From Solobacterium sp. (lineage in GTDB: Bacteria; Bacillota_I; Bacilli_A; Erysipelotrichales; Erysipelotrichaceae), in the NCBI GenBank assembly GCA_017419465.1, contig JAFOLE010000144.1, forward strand, positions 1-13,410: DNA of 13,410 nucleotides. The letters are read 5' to 3'. Below, one piece after another: positions 6,807-13,410 of this stretch. Made by a program: the position numbers and the translations under genes. How positions within the stretch are numbered: the first letter of the stretch is position 1; each line of letters opens with the position of its first letter. The notes under the pieces are model-generated. The model searched no databases and had not been told where the DNA came from. It saw only the letters and a program-made list of their open reading frames with translations.

Positions 6807-8258
6807 CCTGCGTTCATTCTTTTCCTGGCGTTCCATCCGGCGGATCTCTTTTGCCTTCTCGCGCTCTTCTTTCTTCTTTTCCTTCTGAATGGCGCGGATT
6901 TCCTTCTTCGGAAGTTCCTTCCAGATCCGGAAGCATACCCCGTCTGCGAGATTCTCCGCTTCAATGCGGTAGCCATAGGTTGTAACGATCTTATAGACGA
7001 TGGAAAGCCCCAGGCCAAACTGTCCATCCGTACCCTTTTCGTATGGATGGAAGAGCTTGCTGATACGGTCTTTATCGATCGGCTTGCCGTCGTTGATCAC
7101 CTTGAGTTCCCCGGGGTGCAGTTCAATGGTGATCGTCGAAACCGCATACCGAAGCGCATTGTCTACAAGGTTCTCCACAACGATGCGCCAGGGATCCTCA
7201 TCACCATGGAATCGGACGCCTTTATCCAGTTCCCGCCGGAACGTGATTTCCGGGCGGATTACCTTCAGCGAAAGGAGTGCCTTGTCGATGACTTCCGACA
7301 TGACAAGCGTATCCCCTTCCTCACAGTCATCCAGAAGATACCCCATCTTGTTCAGCGCAATCAGGGAGCGTACTTTCTTCTCAAGCCGGTCGGCATGTTC
7401 AATGATCACATCAATGGATTTCTCCAGGGTTCCGTACGGATAGATGCCGTCCTTGATGGATTCTCCGTAACTGCGGATCGTCGCAATCGGCGTCTTGAGA
7501 TCATGGGAGATGTTCTGTATCATCTCCTGTTTTTCCCGGTTCTGTTTCTGCAGTTCACTGTCCATTTCACGCAGCGCGTCCGCAACCTCACCGATCTCAT
7601 CGTGACGGTTGACCGTCAGTTCAGCCGGTTCGTCATTCTTGATTCTGGTGATGTATGCCTTGATCTGATTCAGCGGATAGATGATCGTCGCGACCCATAC
7701 CGTCAGAATGACAAACAGCACAATGGCAATCATCATATTCGCATTGACGATATTGTTCACCAGCATACTGCGGAACTGCGATTCTCCGGCAGACGAGATC
7801 ATCGTCACAAGGTAACGCCCGTCCTGCACTCTGGAAATGGTATACAGCACCGTATGGCGTCCACCGGTTTCTCCGAACTGATAATCCTTCATTCCGTCCG
7901 CCGCTTCCGGCAGATGCATGCGGATGTCTTCCGACAGCGCATCACTCAGCAGCTCATCTGCCTCGCCGGCATGTCCGCCGAATGAGCGGTCGGTATTGTC
8001 ATAGAGGACATGAATGATGCCGTTCTCCTCATCAAAAAAGTCGACCTGATCAATATGATTCACAGAATCGACGTAATACGCCGCACGGATATGCGCCGCA
8101 TGCAGCATGCGGTACATTTCGGCAGACGTGAACTGATTAATACCCGGTGTGAGAAAGGCAAAAATGAAAATCGTCAGAACAGAGATTACGAGAAAAAGAA
8201 TTGTAACCAGCTGCTGGGTCAGGGAAAGCTCCCGCAGCCATAAGCGAATCCGTTTCAT
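6786..8258 (-). CDS. cssS: CssS-like sensor histidine kinase
   Basis: This 490-residue membrane kinase has a first transmembrane helix (about 17-37), an extracytoplasmic sensor of about 135 residues, and a second helix (about 174-194). A HAMP region (about 194-246) and the phospho-acceptor His252 in NISHDLKTP (249-257) follow. The catalytic domain has an N-box (ENLVDNALRYA, 362-372), DG at 390-391 and GQFGLGLSI (412-420). The segment SYGESIKDGIYPYGTLEKSI (263-282) and the catalytic end resemble Bacillus subtilis CssS, which senses misfolded secreted proteins. Sensor domains diverge, so the signal is not proven. Residues 451-490 form a Lys/Glu/Arg-rich, probably coiled tail that B. subtilis CssS lacks. 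The start codon shares one base with the regulator's stop (TGATG), so translation is coupled. Confidence 0.85.
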   Translation of the reverse strand: MKRIRLWLRELSLTQQLVTILFLVISVLTIFIFAFLTPGINQFTSAEMYRMLHAAHIRAAYYVDSVNHIDQVDFFDEENGIIHVLYDNTDRSFGGHAGEADELLSDALSEDIRMHLPEAADGMKDYQFGETGGRHTVLYTISRVQDGRYLVTMISSAGESQFRSMLVNNIVNANMMIAIVLFVILTVWVATIIYPLNQIKAYITRIKNDEPAELTVNRHDEIGEVADALREMDSELQKQNREKQEMIQNISHDLKTPIATIRSYGESIKDGIYPYGTLEKSIDVIIEHADRLEKKVRSLIALNKMGYLLDDCEEGDTLVMSEVIDKALLSLKVIRPEITFRRELDKGVRFHGDEDPWRIVVENLVDNALRYAVSTITIELHPGELKVINDGKPIDKDRISKLFHPYEKGTDGQFGLGLSIVYKIVTTYGYRIEAENLADGVCFRIWKELPKKEIRAIQKEKKKEEREKAKEIRRMERQEKNERRNSPPES

Positions 8259-8920
8259 CAGCCAAGCCGATACCCGAATCCATAGATCGTATGAATGTTC
8301 AGATCCGGCATCTTCTTGCGCAGACGCCGCATGGTATCATCCACGACACGGTCACTGCCGTAGTAATTCGTTTCCCAGACCTGTTCCAGAATCTGTTCAC
8401 GCGAAAAGGCAGTACCGGTGTTCTTTACAAACATCATCAGGAGTTCATATTCTTTCGTGGAAAGATCGATCGACGCTCCTGCCGCATCGGTTACCGTGCG
8501 TTTGACATCGTTGATGCGGTAGCCGTCAACCGTGATTGTTTCATTGTCATTGCGGTATGTGCGCCGCATGATGTTATTGACGCGGAGAACCAGTTCCTTC
8601 GGTGAGAACGGCTTGGTGATATAGTCATCGCTTCCCTTTTCAAGGCCGATGATCCGGTCAAATTCCTTGTCACGGGCAGACATGAAGATAACCGGAACAT
8701 TCGGGTTCTGACGGCGGATTTCCTCAATCAGATCGAAACCGGACTTGTCTCCCAGCATGATATCCAGGATCCAGAGATGAACATCATCGTCACCGGTATG
8801 AATCGAGGCATCATCAAACGTCAGATACGAGCGAACCTCATATCCTTCCTTCTCCAGATATCGTTTGACAAGCTCATTCAGATCGCGCTCATCCTCTACA
8901 ATACTGACTACCCGCTTCAT
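8258..8920 (-). CDS. cssR: CssR-like response regulator, OmpR/PhoB family
   Basis: This 220-residue regulator has an N-terminal receiver domain with acidic pair E9/D10, phospho-acceptor Asp53 in WILDIMLGD (50-58), Ser81 and Lys103 in TKPFSP. A C-terminal winged helix (about 126-220) follows, containing GSDRVVDDTMRRLRKKMPDL (188-207) and ending IYGFGYR. HLWILDIML, VPVIF.SARD and the GSDRVVDD to IYGFGYR region are characteristic of CssR, the secretion-stress regulator that drives htrA-type quality-control proteases in Bacillus. No such target gene is in this window. The start at 8920 fits the family N-terminus. There is no Shine-Dalgarno before it, and an extended -10 box lies only seven bases upstream, so the mRNA is probably leaderless. 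A start at 8968 would add 16 unrelated residues that overlap the promoter. Confidence 0.88.
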   Translation of the reverse strand: MKRVVSIVEDERDLNELVKRYLEKEGYEVRSYLTFDDASIHTGDDDVHLWILDIMLGDKSGFDLIEEIRRQNPNVPVIFMSARDKEFDRIIGLEKGSDDYITKPFSPKELVLRVNNIMRRTYRNDNETITVDGYRINDVKRTVTDAAGASIDLSTKEYELLMMFVKNTGTAFSREQILEQVWETNYYGSDRVVDDTMRRLRKKMPDLNIHTIYGFGYRLG

Positions 8921-8927
8921 GGTTTCA

Positions 8928-8943
8928 ATTCTAGCACAAGAAT
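8928..8943 (-). promoter_or_regulatory. Extended -10 promoter of the cssRS-like operon, leaderless
   Basis: The minus strand reads TGCTAGAAT (8936-8928), an extended -10 element (TGnTATAAT with one mismatch). Initiation seven bases on would fall at 8921-8920, on the ATG itself. The -35 position (TGTGAA, 8956-8951) is poor, as expected when the extended -10 does the work. The element lies in an inverted repeat (ATTCT at 8928-8932 and AGAAT at 8939-8943) that could be an operator, for example for self-regulation. Confidence 0.6.
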
Positions 8944-8965
8944 ATATGCATTCACACCGCCCGGA

Positions 8966-8998
8966 CAAAAAAGAAACTGAGCACCTGTCTCAGTTTCT
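8966..8998 (-). terminator. Rho-independent terminator after cdaR
   Basis: A perfect 10-bp stem (8989-8998 with 8972-8981) with a 7-nt loop is followed on the minus strand by a run of Ts (complement of the As at 8967-8972). The opposite strand also has a T-rich flank (TTTCTTTCTTC), so it may work both ways. It isolates the c-di-AMP operon from the two-component operon. Confidence 0.9.
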
Positions 8999-9030
8999 TT
9001 CTTCGTCTGCGATATTCTGCCAGCCGCGAA

Positions 9031-10452
9031 TCAGCCGATATTCACATCCGCATTATCGCTGTTTCCGCCCTCATCATTGGTCTCGCCGAGGACGTTCATC
9101 TCAAATGTCGGTTCTGTGAGGGAATACTTCACAAGACCGCCCATCGGCTGTTCGACTTCGAGCGGGAATTCCTGAATGCCCGGCTTCGCGTCTTTCATAT
9201 CAACATAAACGTTGATATCATCCGCGGTAATATTGGCGATATTCGCTTCCGTACCGAAGACGGTGACACTGGTCGTCGTCTTGTTGTCGGAGGTGGAAGC
9301 CTTGTAGTTGTTGACGTTGTTGCGGTAATTGATCTTGACGTCATCAATTGTCCGCGAGGAACCTTCTGCCAGTTTGATGGAAACCGTAATCTGGTTGATG
9401 TTGCTGGAGTTGACTCCTGCCGGAAGTGTGATCGGACGCATGATCGTCGAATCCTTCGTAATGGTGGAGGCATTCAGTGTTACAACAACCTGATCGATCT
9501 GGCCGAGAACGGATTCCGGACCATAGATCGTAACGGACTGCTGATCCATCTCAATACTGTCGATTGCCTGTCCTTCCGGAATATCACCGGTAACTTCGAC
9601 CGCAATCGGTACGGTCTTGTTCGGTGAGGTGACCGGTACGGTTACTTCAATGGTGGACGGATAGATATCCGCAACAACCGGAAGACCGTTTGCGTCATAG
9701 GCGACAAGACGCGCATCCTGTGTGAAGTCTGCAGTCTGTCCTGTGACATCGATCAGCGCCTTGATGAACGCGATGGAATTCAGCGTATCCTTCGATGCAC
9801 GTACGTTGACCCGGGTGAATTCAAATACCGGCGTACCGACCGAATAGATGTTCTCCATCTTGTCGAGGTTGATGAAGTCATAACTGAGATCGTATGCCTG
9901 CGTGGTCTTCTTTTTCAGTGTTACCACTGCAGTGCTCGGATCGATCTTGATGGAAACGTTGGCGCCATAGCCTTCCGCTTCAAGCTTGACTTCATGCGTG
10001 CCTTCCGTAAGACCTTCAAGATCCGCGAAGATCACGCCTTCCACATTGGCGGCACTGGTAACGCTGGTCGCATCACCGGTAATCGTAATGTCGGCGGTTT
10101 CCGGAAGACCCGAGAGTTCGAAGGTATCCGCGTTGTATTTCGCGGTTACCGTAACATTGCTTAAATCTTTTGCGGTACGCAGCGTATTCGTATAGATGGA
10201 TGCACGGCTGTTGTAATTTACAACGGCATACATCATCACTGCGAGAATCAGCGATACGAATTTGGAATATCTGCGGTTGAAGAGTGTTTTATCAATGAAG
10301 GATGAGAACCAGCGGATAATCCGGACCGCATTGTCACCGATGTGCTGATAGGTATTGGCGACACGTTTTGACTGTCCTGCAATCCGGTTGGCAAGTTCTG
10401 TCTTGCTTTCCTGTTCCTGGTTATCGAACCGTCTGTCTTTGTTTTCTGACAT
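9031..10452 (-). CDS. cdaR: YbbR-domain protein, regulator of CdaA (CdaR)
   Basis: This 473-residue protein is a single-pass membrane partner and regulator of the diadenylate cyclase CdaA. A hydrophobic helix lies at about 64-81. Four YbbR repeats follow outside the cell (about 98-180, 186-274, 280-361, 367-456), each beta-rich with the typical V.V.P.TV.V and V.I.G ends. The C-terminus is acidic and Asn/Gly-rich. The 60-odd residues before the helix form a charged cytosolic extension; Bacillus CdaR starts almost directly with its membrane segment. AGGAGGT eight bases upstream supports the start, and the ATG overlaps the cdaA stop (TAATG). In Bacillus glmM follows cdaR, but here a terminator follows instead. 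Confidence 0.93.
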   Translation of the reverse strand: MSENKDRRFDNQEQESKTELANRIAGQSKRVANTYQHIGDNAVRIIRWFSSFIDKTLFNRRYSKFVSLILAVMMYAVVNYNSRASIYTNTLRTAKDLSNVTVTAKYNADTFELSGLPETADITITGDATSVTSAANVEGVIFADLEGLTEGTHEVKLEAEGYGANVSIKIDPSTAVVTLKKKTTQAYDLSYDFINLDKMENIYSVGTPVFEFTRVNVRASKDTLNSIAFIKALIDVTGQTADFTQDARLVAYDANGLPVVADIYPSTIEVTVPVTSPNKTVPIAVEVTGDIPEGQAIDSIEMDQQSVTIYGPESVLGQIDQVVVTLNASTITKDSTIMRPITLPAGVNSSNINQITVSIKLAEGSSRTIDDVKINYRNNVNNYKASTSDNKTTTSVTVFGTEANIANITADDINVYVDMKDAKPGIQEFPLEVEQPMGGLVKYSLTEPTFEMNVLGETNDEGGNSDNADVNIG

Positions 10453-12074
10453 TATCGGTTACCTCCTTTTTTCTTGGAGGATTTATCCCCGTCTTCAAGT
10501 GAATCAAGCATCTGGAATGTCTTTGTCAGTTCATCGTTCATACCCATGATCTTTGAAAGATCCAGCTTGGTGGTGTCGAACTGATGCGACTTGTCATCCA
10601 TGATGACGCCGCTCGGATTGACCGGCTGTTCCGGCTTGCCGGACAGCTGTCTGCGGGCAGCTTCACGCTGTGCCTGAACTTCTTCGGCAGTCATGCGGCG
10701 GTTGCCGTTGGCAGTCTCTGCGGCAGCACGCTGCTGGGCCTCACGCTGCTGCGCTTCACGCTTCTGAGCCTCACGCTGCTGAAGTTCCCGCATCCGCAGT
10801 TCATCTGCACGGCGAACGCGTTCTTCCGCTTCCTTGCGGAGTGCTTCCTTGGCAGCTTCATCACGAGCCCGCTGAATCTCTGCCATTTCCGCTTCCTTGG
10901 CACGAACCAGTTCTTTCTGTGCCTCCATTTCCGCGCGCTTGTTTTCCTCAAACCGATGTGCTGCGGAATGTTCCGGATAACTCGGAACCGGACGTTCCTT
11001 CTTGCGCGGAAGCTTGATGTCATGGGCACCCTCTTCAATGCGCTTGATACCGGCATCCGGTGTTGCATCTTCCTTCGCCGGTGTTACCTTGTCCTTTTCT
11101 CCGTTGACGACTTCTTCAACCGGAATCTTTTCACGCTTTGCCTCCTGGCGCTTGATTGCCAGTTTGGAAATCGTACCGGTGATGCCGGTCTTTGCCTGCT
11201 CATCCGGTTTCTTTGCCTCGGCATCGTCAATGATGACGTCACGCGCGGATTCATTGTTCAGCTTCGGACGGTTCGTCGGTGTAACTTCGGTTTCTTCACC
11301 GCAGATTACACGCAGCAGATAATCACGCAGCTGCTTGCGGTTTACGGTTGTGATCGTACCGGATTCCGTGATGGAAATCGCTCCGGTCTCTTCAGAAACA
11401 ACGATTGTCACCGCGTCGGTGATTTCCGAAATACCGATCGCCGCACGGTGTCTTGCACCGTAGCGTGACGGCAGTTCAAGATTTGTCGGCGGGAAGTATG
11501 CACTCGCGCAGGCAATCTTGTCACCGCGGATGATGACCGCACCGTCATGGAGCGGTGTGGAAGTGACAAAGATGGATGTCAGCAGCTCCGCTGTAACATC
11601 GGAATTCAGCTTTGTGCCGGTCGCAATGAAGTCTTCGAGCGTATGGCTCTGCTCGATGGAAATCAGCGCACCGGTCTGGTCGTTGCTCAGCAGCATCGTC
11701 GCCGTCACAATCTGATCGACGAGGTTCTCCTTCTCGTTTCCGGTCAGGGTCGTGATCCTGGTAAATACATTCGTCTTGCCAAGCCGTTCCAGCACAGATC
11801 GTATCTCCGGCTGAAAGATGATAATGATCGCAAGGAATCCCCAGTTAATGAAGATGTTTGTGACATAGGAAACGGTCTTGAGACCGAGCAGTGTCGCAAA
11901 GGAATCAATGATCAGTATCAGCAGAATACCTTTGAAAATCTGTACGGTCTTTGAGTTGGACTGTACGAGACGGATCGTATTGTATAGGACCATCCACATG
12001 ATGAAAATATCCAGAAACATGATCGTAATCGTTCGGATATTCTCCAGTGTCAGATTTACGTTATAAGTTGACAA
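10452..12074 (-). CDS. cdaA: Diadenylate cyclase CdaA with long C-terminal coiled-coil tail
   Basis: CdaA makes c-di-AMP from two ATP at the membrane. Three transmembrane helices lie near 13-34, 44-65 and 69-88. The DAC domain (about 100-260) holds the LHDGAV motif (175-180, Asp177) and RHR at 208-210. The usual GTRHRA reads GARHRA here, with Ala207 in place of Thr. The family normally ends near residue 270, but this protein runs to 540. The extra half is charged, with a predicted coiled coil at about 375-475 that includes QREAQ repeats, and ends with a conserved-looking KLDLSKIMGMNDELTKTFQM (503-522). The start codon is TTG: the reading frame offers no ATG before residue 19, and AAAGGAG (12090-12084) is well placed nine bases upstream. 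It is the first gene of the operon with cdaR. The tail's role is unknown. Confidence 0.93.
   Translation of the reverse strand: MSTYNVNLTLENIRTITIMFLDIFIMWMVLYNTIRLVQSNSKTVQIFKGILLILIIDSFATLLGLKTVSYVTNIFINWGFLAIIIIFQPEIRSVLERLGKTNVFTRITTLTGNEKENLVDQIVTATMLLSNDQTGALISIEQSHTLEDFIATGTKLNSDVTAELLTSIFVTSTPLHDGAVIIRGDKIACASAYFPPTNLELPSRYGARHRAAIGISEITDAVTIVVSEETGAISITESGTITTVNRKQLRDYLLRVICGEETEVTPTNRPKLNNESARDVIIDDAEAKKPDEQAKTGITGTISKLAIKRQEAKREKIPVEEVVNGEKDKVTPAKEDATPDAGIKRIEEGAHDIKLPRKKERPVPSYPEHSAAHRFEENKRAEMEAQKELVRAKEAEMAEIQRARDEAAKEALRKEAEERVRRADELRMRELQQREAQKREAQQREAQQRAAAETANGNRRMTAEEVQAQREAARRQLSGKPEQPVNPSGVIMDDKSHQFDTTKLDLSKIMGMNDELTKTFQMLDSLEDGDKSSKKKGGNR
10727..10786 (-). repeat. Four 15-bp tandem repeats inside cdaA
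   Basis: Four imperfect copies of a 15-base unit (10727-10741, 10742-10756, 10757-10771, 10772-10786; on the plus strand each begins CACGCT) encode five-residue units of the QREAQ type in the CdaA tail. As the unit is a multiple of three, copy-number change by slippage would keep the frame and only change the length of the coiled coil. Confidence 0.8.
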
Positions 12075-12099
12075 GGCAAAATACTCCTTTCGGAAAGTT

Positions 12100-12108
12100 A
12101 TTATATCA
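12100..12108 (-). promoter_or_regulatory. Extended -10 promoter of cdaA-cdaR
   Basis: The minus strand reads TGATATAAT (12108-12100), a perfect extended -10 element. Initiation would fall near 12093, giving a leader of about 19 bases that holds the AAAGGAG ribosome binding site. No good -35 box is seen at 17 bp. Just upstream is a 14-base alternating purine-pyrimidine tract (12112-12125). Confidence 0.7.
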
Positions 12109-12191
12109 TCCCGCGCGCGTATATAACAGGCAATGATCGGAATCCGTGTCTGTTTTTACAACCGATTCGATACTGCACGCATACATACGGT

Positions 12192-12785
12192 TCATCCCCT
12201 GCGTCCGGCACGGAAGGCATCAATTTCCGCTTCGATCAGCGTATAGTCCCGCTCAAACAGCGCATGAATGATTTCCTCATGCACAAGATCTGCGGGCAGT
12301 TTCTCGAGAAGCTTCTTCTGGACGAATGTCTTTGATTTTTCGCGGTATTTCGGCATGCCGTTTCGTTCCTGTATCAGGACGAGTTCCGGCCGCCACAGCA
12401 GGCTCAGCTGCTTTTCAATTTTACGTTTCGGGTTGGGTTTTGCGCTGCGCATTTCATAAAAATCCATGCGTCCCCGGTCCAGTTCAACCGTGACGATGCC
12501 CCACCATTCCGGAACATGTTCGGCGATATGCCCTGCGTGACGCGTTCCGGCAACGATGATGTTGAAATCATAATAGCGGTCATAGTCCTTCACCTGGTGC
12601 GGAAGCCGTACATAGGTGTCCGCATCGCTTTTGATTTCGATTCCGATCAGCCCCTCTTCCGTGACTGCCACTACATCTGCGCGGCTGCGGCCGATCTGTT
12701 TTTCTTCCAGAATCCGCACCATCGAATGATTCGCTTCCAGCCATTCAAACAGCGGTTCCCGGATATCCTTGTCCAGCAATGACAT
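12192..12785 (-). CDS. sce7726-family protein, PD-(D/E)XK nuclease-like
   Basis: This 197-residue soluble protein resembles the sce7726 family. It opens with DIREPLFEWL (7-16), has E27/E28 followed by GRSRADVVAV (32-41, Asp37), then GIEIKSDADTYVRLPHQ (48-64), FNIIVAG (74-80) and PEWWGIVTV (92-100). Asp37, Glu50 and Lys52 fit the PD-(D/E)XK nuclease core, with Gln64 as a further conserved polar residue, so it may bind or cut nucleic acid; no activity is proven for the family to my knowledge. It stands alone between an ABC exporter terminator and the cdaA promoter, with no partner gene or mobile-element mark nearby. No Shine-Dalgarno precedes the ATG, and a TAAAAT box lies six bases upstream, so it may be leaderless. 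No clear terminator follows it; 12126-12191 holds only a weak imperfect hairpin. Confidence 0.8.
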   Translation of the reverse strand: MSLLDKDIREPLFEWLEANHSMVRILEEKQIGRSRADVVAVTEEGLIGIEIKSDADTYVRLPHQVKDYDRYYDFNIIVAGTRHAGHIAEHVPEWWGIVTVELDRGRMDFYEMRSAKPNPKRKIEKQLSLLWRPELVLIQERNGMPKYREKSKTFVQKKLLEKLPADLVHEEIIHALFERDYTLIEAEIDAFRAGRRG

Positions 12786-12791
12786 GAAGTC

Positions 12792-12797
12792 ATTTTA
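12792..12797 (-). promoter_or_regulatory. Possible -10 box of the sce7726-like gene
   Basis: The minus strand reads TAAAAT (five of six matches) ending six bases before the ATG at 12785. No good -35 box (TGTGCG at 17 bp) and no TGn extension are seen, so the call is weak. A promoter is expected somewhere here because a strong terminator lies just upstream. Confidence 0.3.
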
Positions 12798-12825
12798 CTT
12801 CATCCGAGAGGTTCCGCACATAAGG

Positions 12826-12848
12826 AAAACCCGGCCGTGCCGGGTTTT
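12826..12848 (-). terminator. Rho-independent terminator after the ABC exporter gene
   Basis: A perfect 10-bp GC-rich stem (12839-12848 with 12826-12835) with a 3-nt loop lies four bases after the exporter stop codon. On the minus strand the stem itself ends in four Ts, followed by CCTTATG, so the U-tract is short, but the stem is very stable. Confidence 0.85.
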
Positions 12849-12852
12849 GCGG

Positions 12853-13410
12853 TTATGCATTGCCTTCGCCTTCGGTATAACTGGCATTCCAGCCGGCTAC
12901 ACGGCCTTCTTCATCAGCCGGTCCGCTTACATTGCCGGCACCGAACTGCGTTTCGTAGAGTTCCGTATAGACACCGCCCTGCCGTACAAGATCGGCATGC
13001 TGGCCGCGCTCCACGATCTCTCCGTTCTTGAGGACAAGGATCTCATCCGCCGCAAGGATCGTACTGAGCCGGTGGGCAATCAGGATCGATGTCCGGCTTT
13101 CGATCAGCGGATCGATCGCATCCTGAATCTTCTGTTCACTGATCGAATCAAGCGCCGAAGTGGCTTCGTCAAAAATCATCAGGGCCGGATCCTTAAGCAG
13201 AACGCGGGCAATGGAAATACGCTGTTTCTCACCGCCGGAAAGTTTCAGACCGCGGTTGCCGACGATCGTATTCATGCCGTCCGGCTGTGCTTCGATAAAG
13301 TCGTAGATATTTGCCTTGCGGCAGGCCTCGATCAGTTCCTCATCGGTCGCATCCGGCTTAGCGTACAGAAGATTGTCCCGGATGGTTCCGTTGAACAGAT
13401 AGGTATCCTG
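12853..13410 (-). CDS. ABC exporter (membrane-ATPase fusion type), partial, C-terminal end
   Basis: The reading frame is open to the window edge, so only the last 185 residues are seen and the N-terminal membrane domain lies outside. Visible are the Q-loop start QDTYLFNGTIRDNL (1-14), the signature LSGGEKQR (57-64), Walker B LMIFDEATSALD (77-88), the D-loop SALD and the H-loop His113 in IAHRLST. FNGTIRDNL after the Q-loop and IAHRLST are typical of MsbA/BmrA-like exporters of lipids, peptides or drugs, not importers. The substrate cannot be told. The tail after the ATPase (about 155-185) is Gly/Glu-rich and not conserved-looking. Translation of 13410-13276 continues the frame without a stop, so the Met at 13275 is internal. 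Confidence 0.92.
   Translation of the reverse strand, partial: QDTYLFNGTIRDNLLYAKPDATDEELIEACRKANIYDFIEAQPDGMNTIVGNRGLKLSGGEKQRISIARVLLKDPALMIFDEATSALDSISEQKIQDAIDPLIESRTSILIAHRLSTILAADEILVLKNGEIVERGQHADLVRQGGVYTELYETQFGAGNVSGPADEEGRVAGWNASYTEGEGNA

Noticed and set aside
6708..7985. A 425-codon open frame on the plus strand
   Set aside because: It lies wholly opposite the histidine kinase gene, which has all family motifs. The antisense protein has no recognisable domain; it is a by-product of codon use.
10584..11468. A 294-codon plus-strand frame opposite cdaA
   Set aside because: Its long hydrophobic runs come from the complement of Glu/Lys/Arg/Gln-rich codons in the CdaA tail. No ribosome binding site or domain was seen.
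12126..12191. Terminator after the sce7726-like gene
   Set aside because: Only an imperfect 8-bp pairing with a long loop and no T-run on the minus strand; too weak to call.

Overview
This window reads as a chromosomal stretch from a Bacillota (Firmicutes) bacterium of moderate GC. The evidence is strong AGGAGG-type ribosome binding sites before most genes, a cdaA-cdaR c-di-AMP locus, a CssR/CssS-like two-component pair, and U-tailed hairpin terminators. An Erysipelotrichia-like origin is an impression only and is not shown by any marker here. All eleven genes lie on the minus strand, so transcription runs from high to low coordinates. No rRNA, tRNA, CRISPR array, insertion sequence or phage gene is visible. 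The longest stretches without a gene are 1-177 and 3292-3489, both under 300 bases.

From right to left: (1) 12853-13410 is the ATPase end of an ABC exporter cut by the window edge, closed by a terminator. (2) 12192-12785 is a lone sce7726-family, PD-(D/E)XK nuclease-like gene. (3) 9031-12074 is a two-gene c-di-AMP operon: a diadenylate cyclase with a very long C-terminal tail, then a four-repeat YbbR protein (CdaR). It is driven by an extended -10 promoter and closed by a terminator, with no glmM following. (4) 6786-8920 is a CssRS-like response regulator and histidine kinase, probably transcribed as a leaderless mRNA; its terminator is partly built from the last kinase codons. (5) 3490-6750 is a tight three-gene set: alpha/beta hydrolase, a Mur ligase whose N-terminal domain is replaced by membrane helices, and a cytoplasmic glycosylasparaginase, closed by a terminator. 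(6) 178-3291 is a four-gene operon: amino-acid-binding lipoprotein, permease, ATPase, and a DapF-fold racemase resembling the staphylopine histidine racemase CntK.

The most striking observation is in region 6. The substrate-binding lipoprotein appears to be a natural circular permutant of the SBP_bac_3 fold. Its N-terminal 50-odd mature residues match what is normally the C-terminal end of such proteins, and the protein stops where the second hinge strand would normally begin. This permuted receptor sits in the same operon as a CntK-like amino acid racemase, without the other staphylopine enzymes nearby. Together they suggest an uptake-plus-racemisation module for a polar, possibly basic, amino acid. 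Other unusual architectures are the membrane-fused Mur ligase, the cytosolic extensions on both CdaA and CdaR, and several genes whose promoter -10 boxes lie too close to the start codon for a normal leader.
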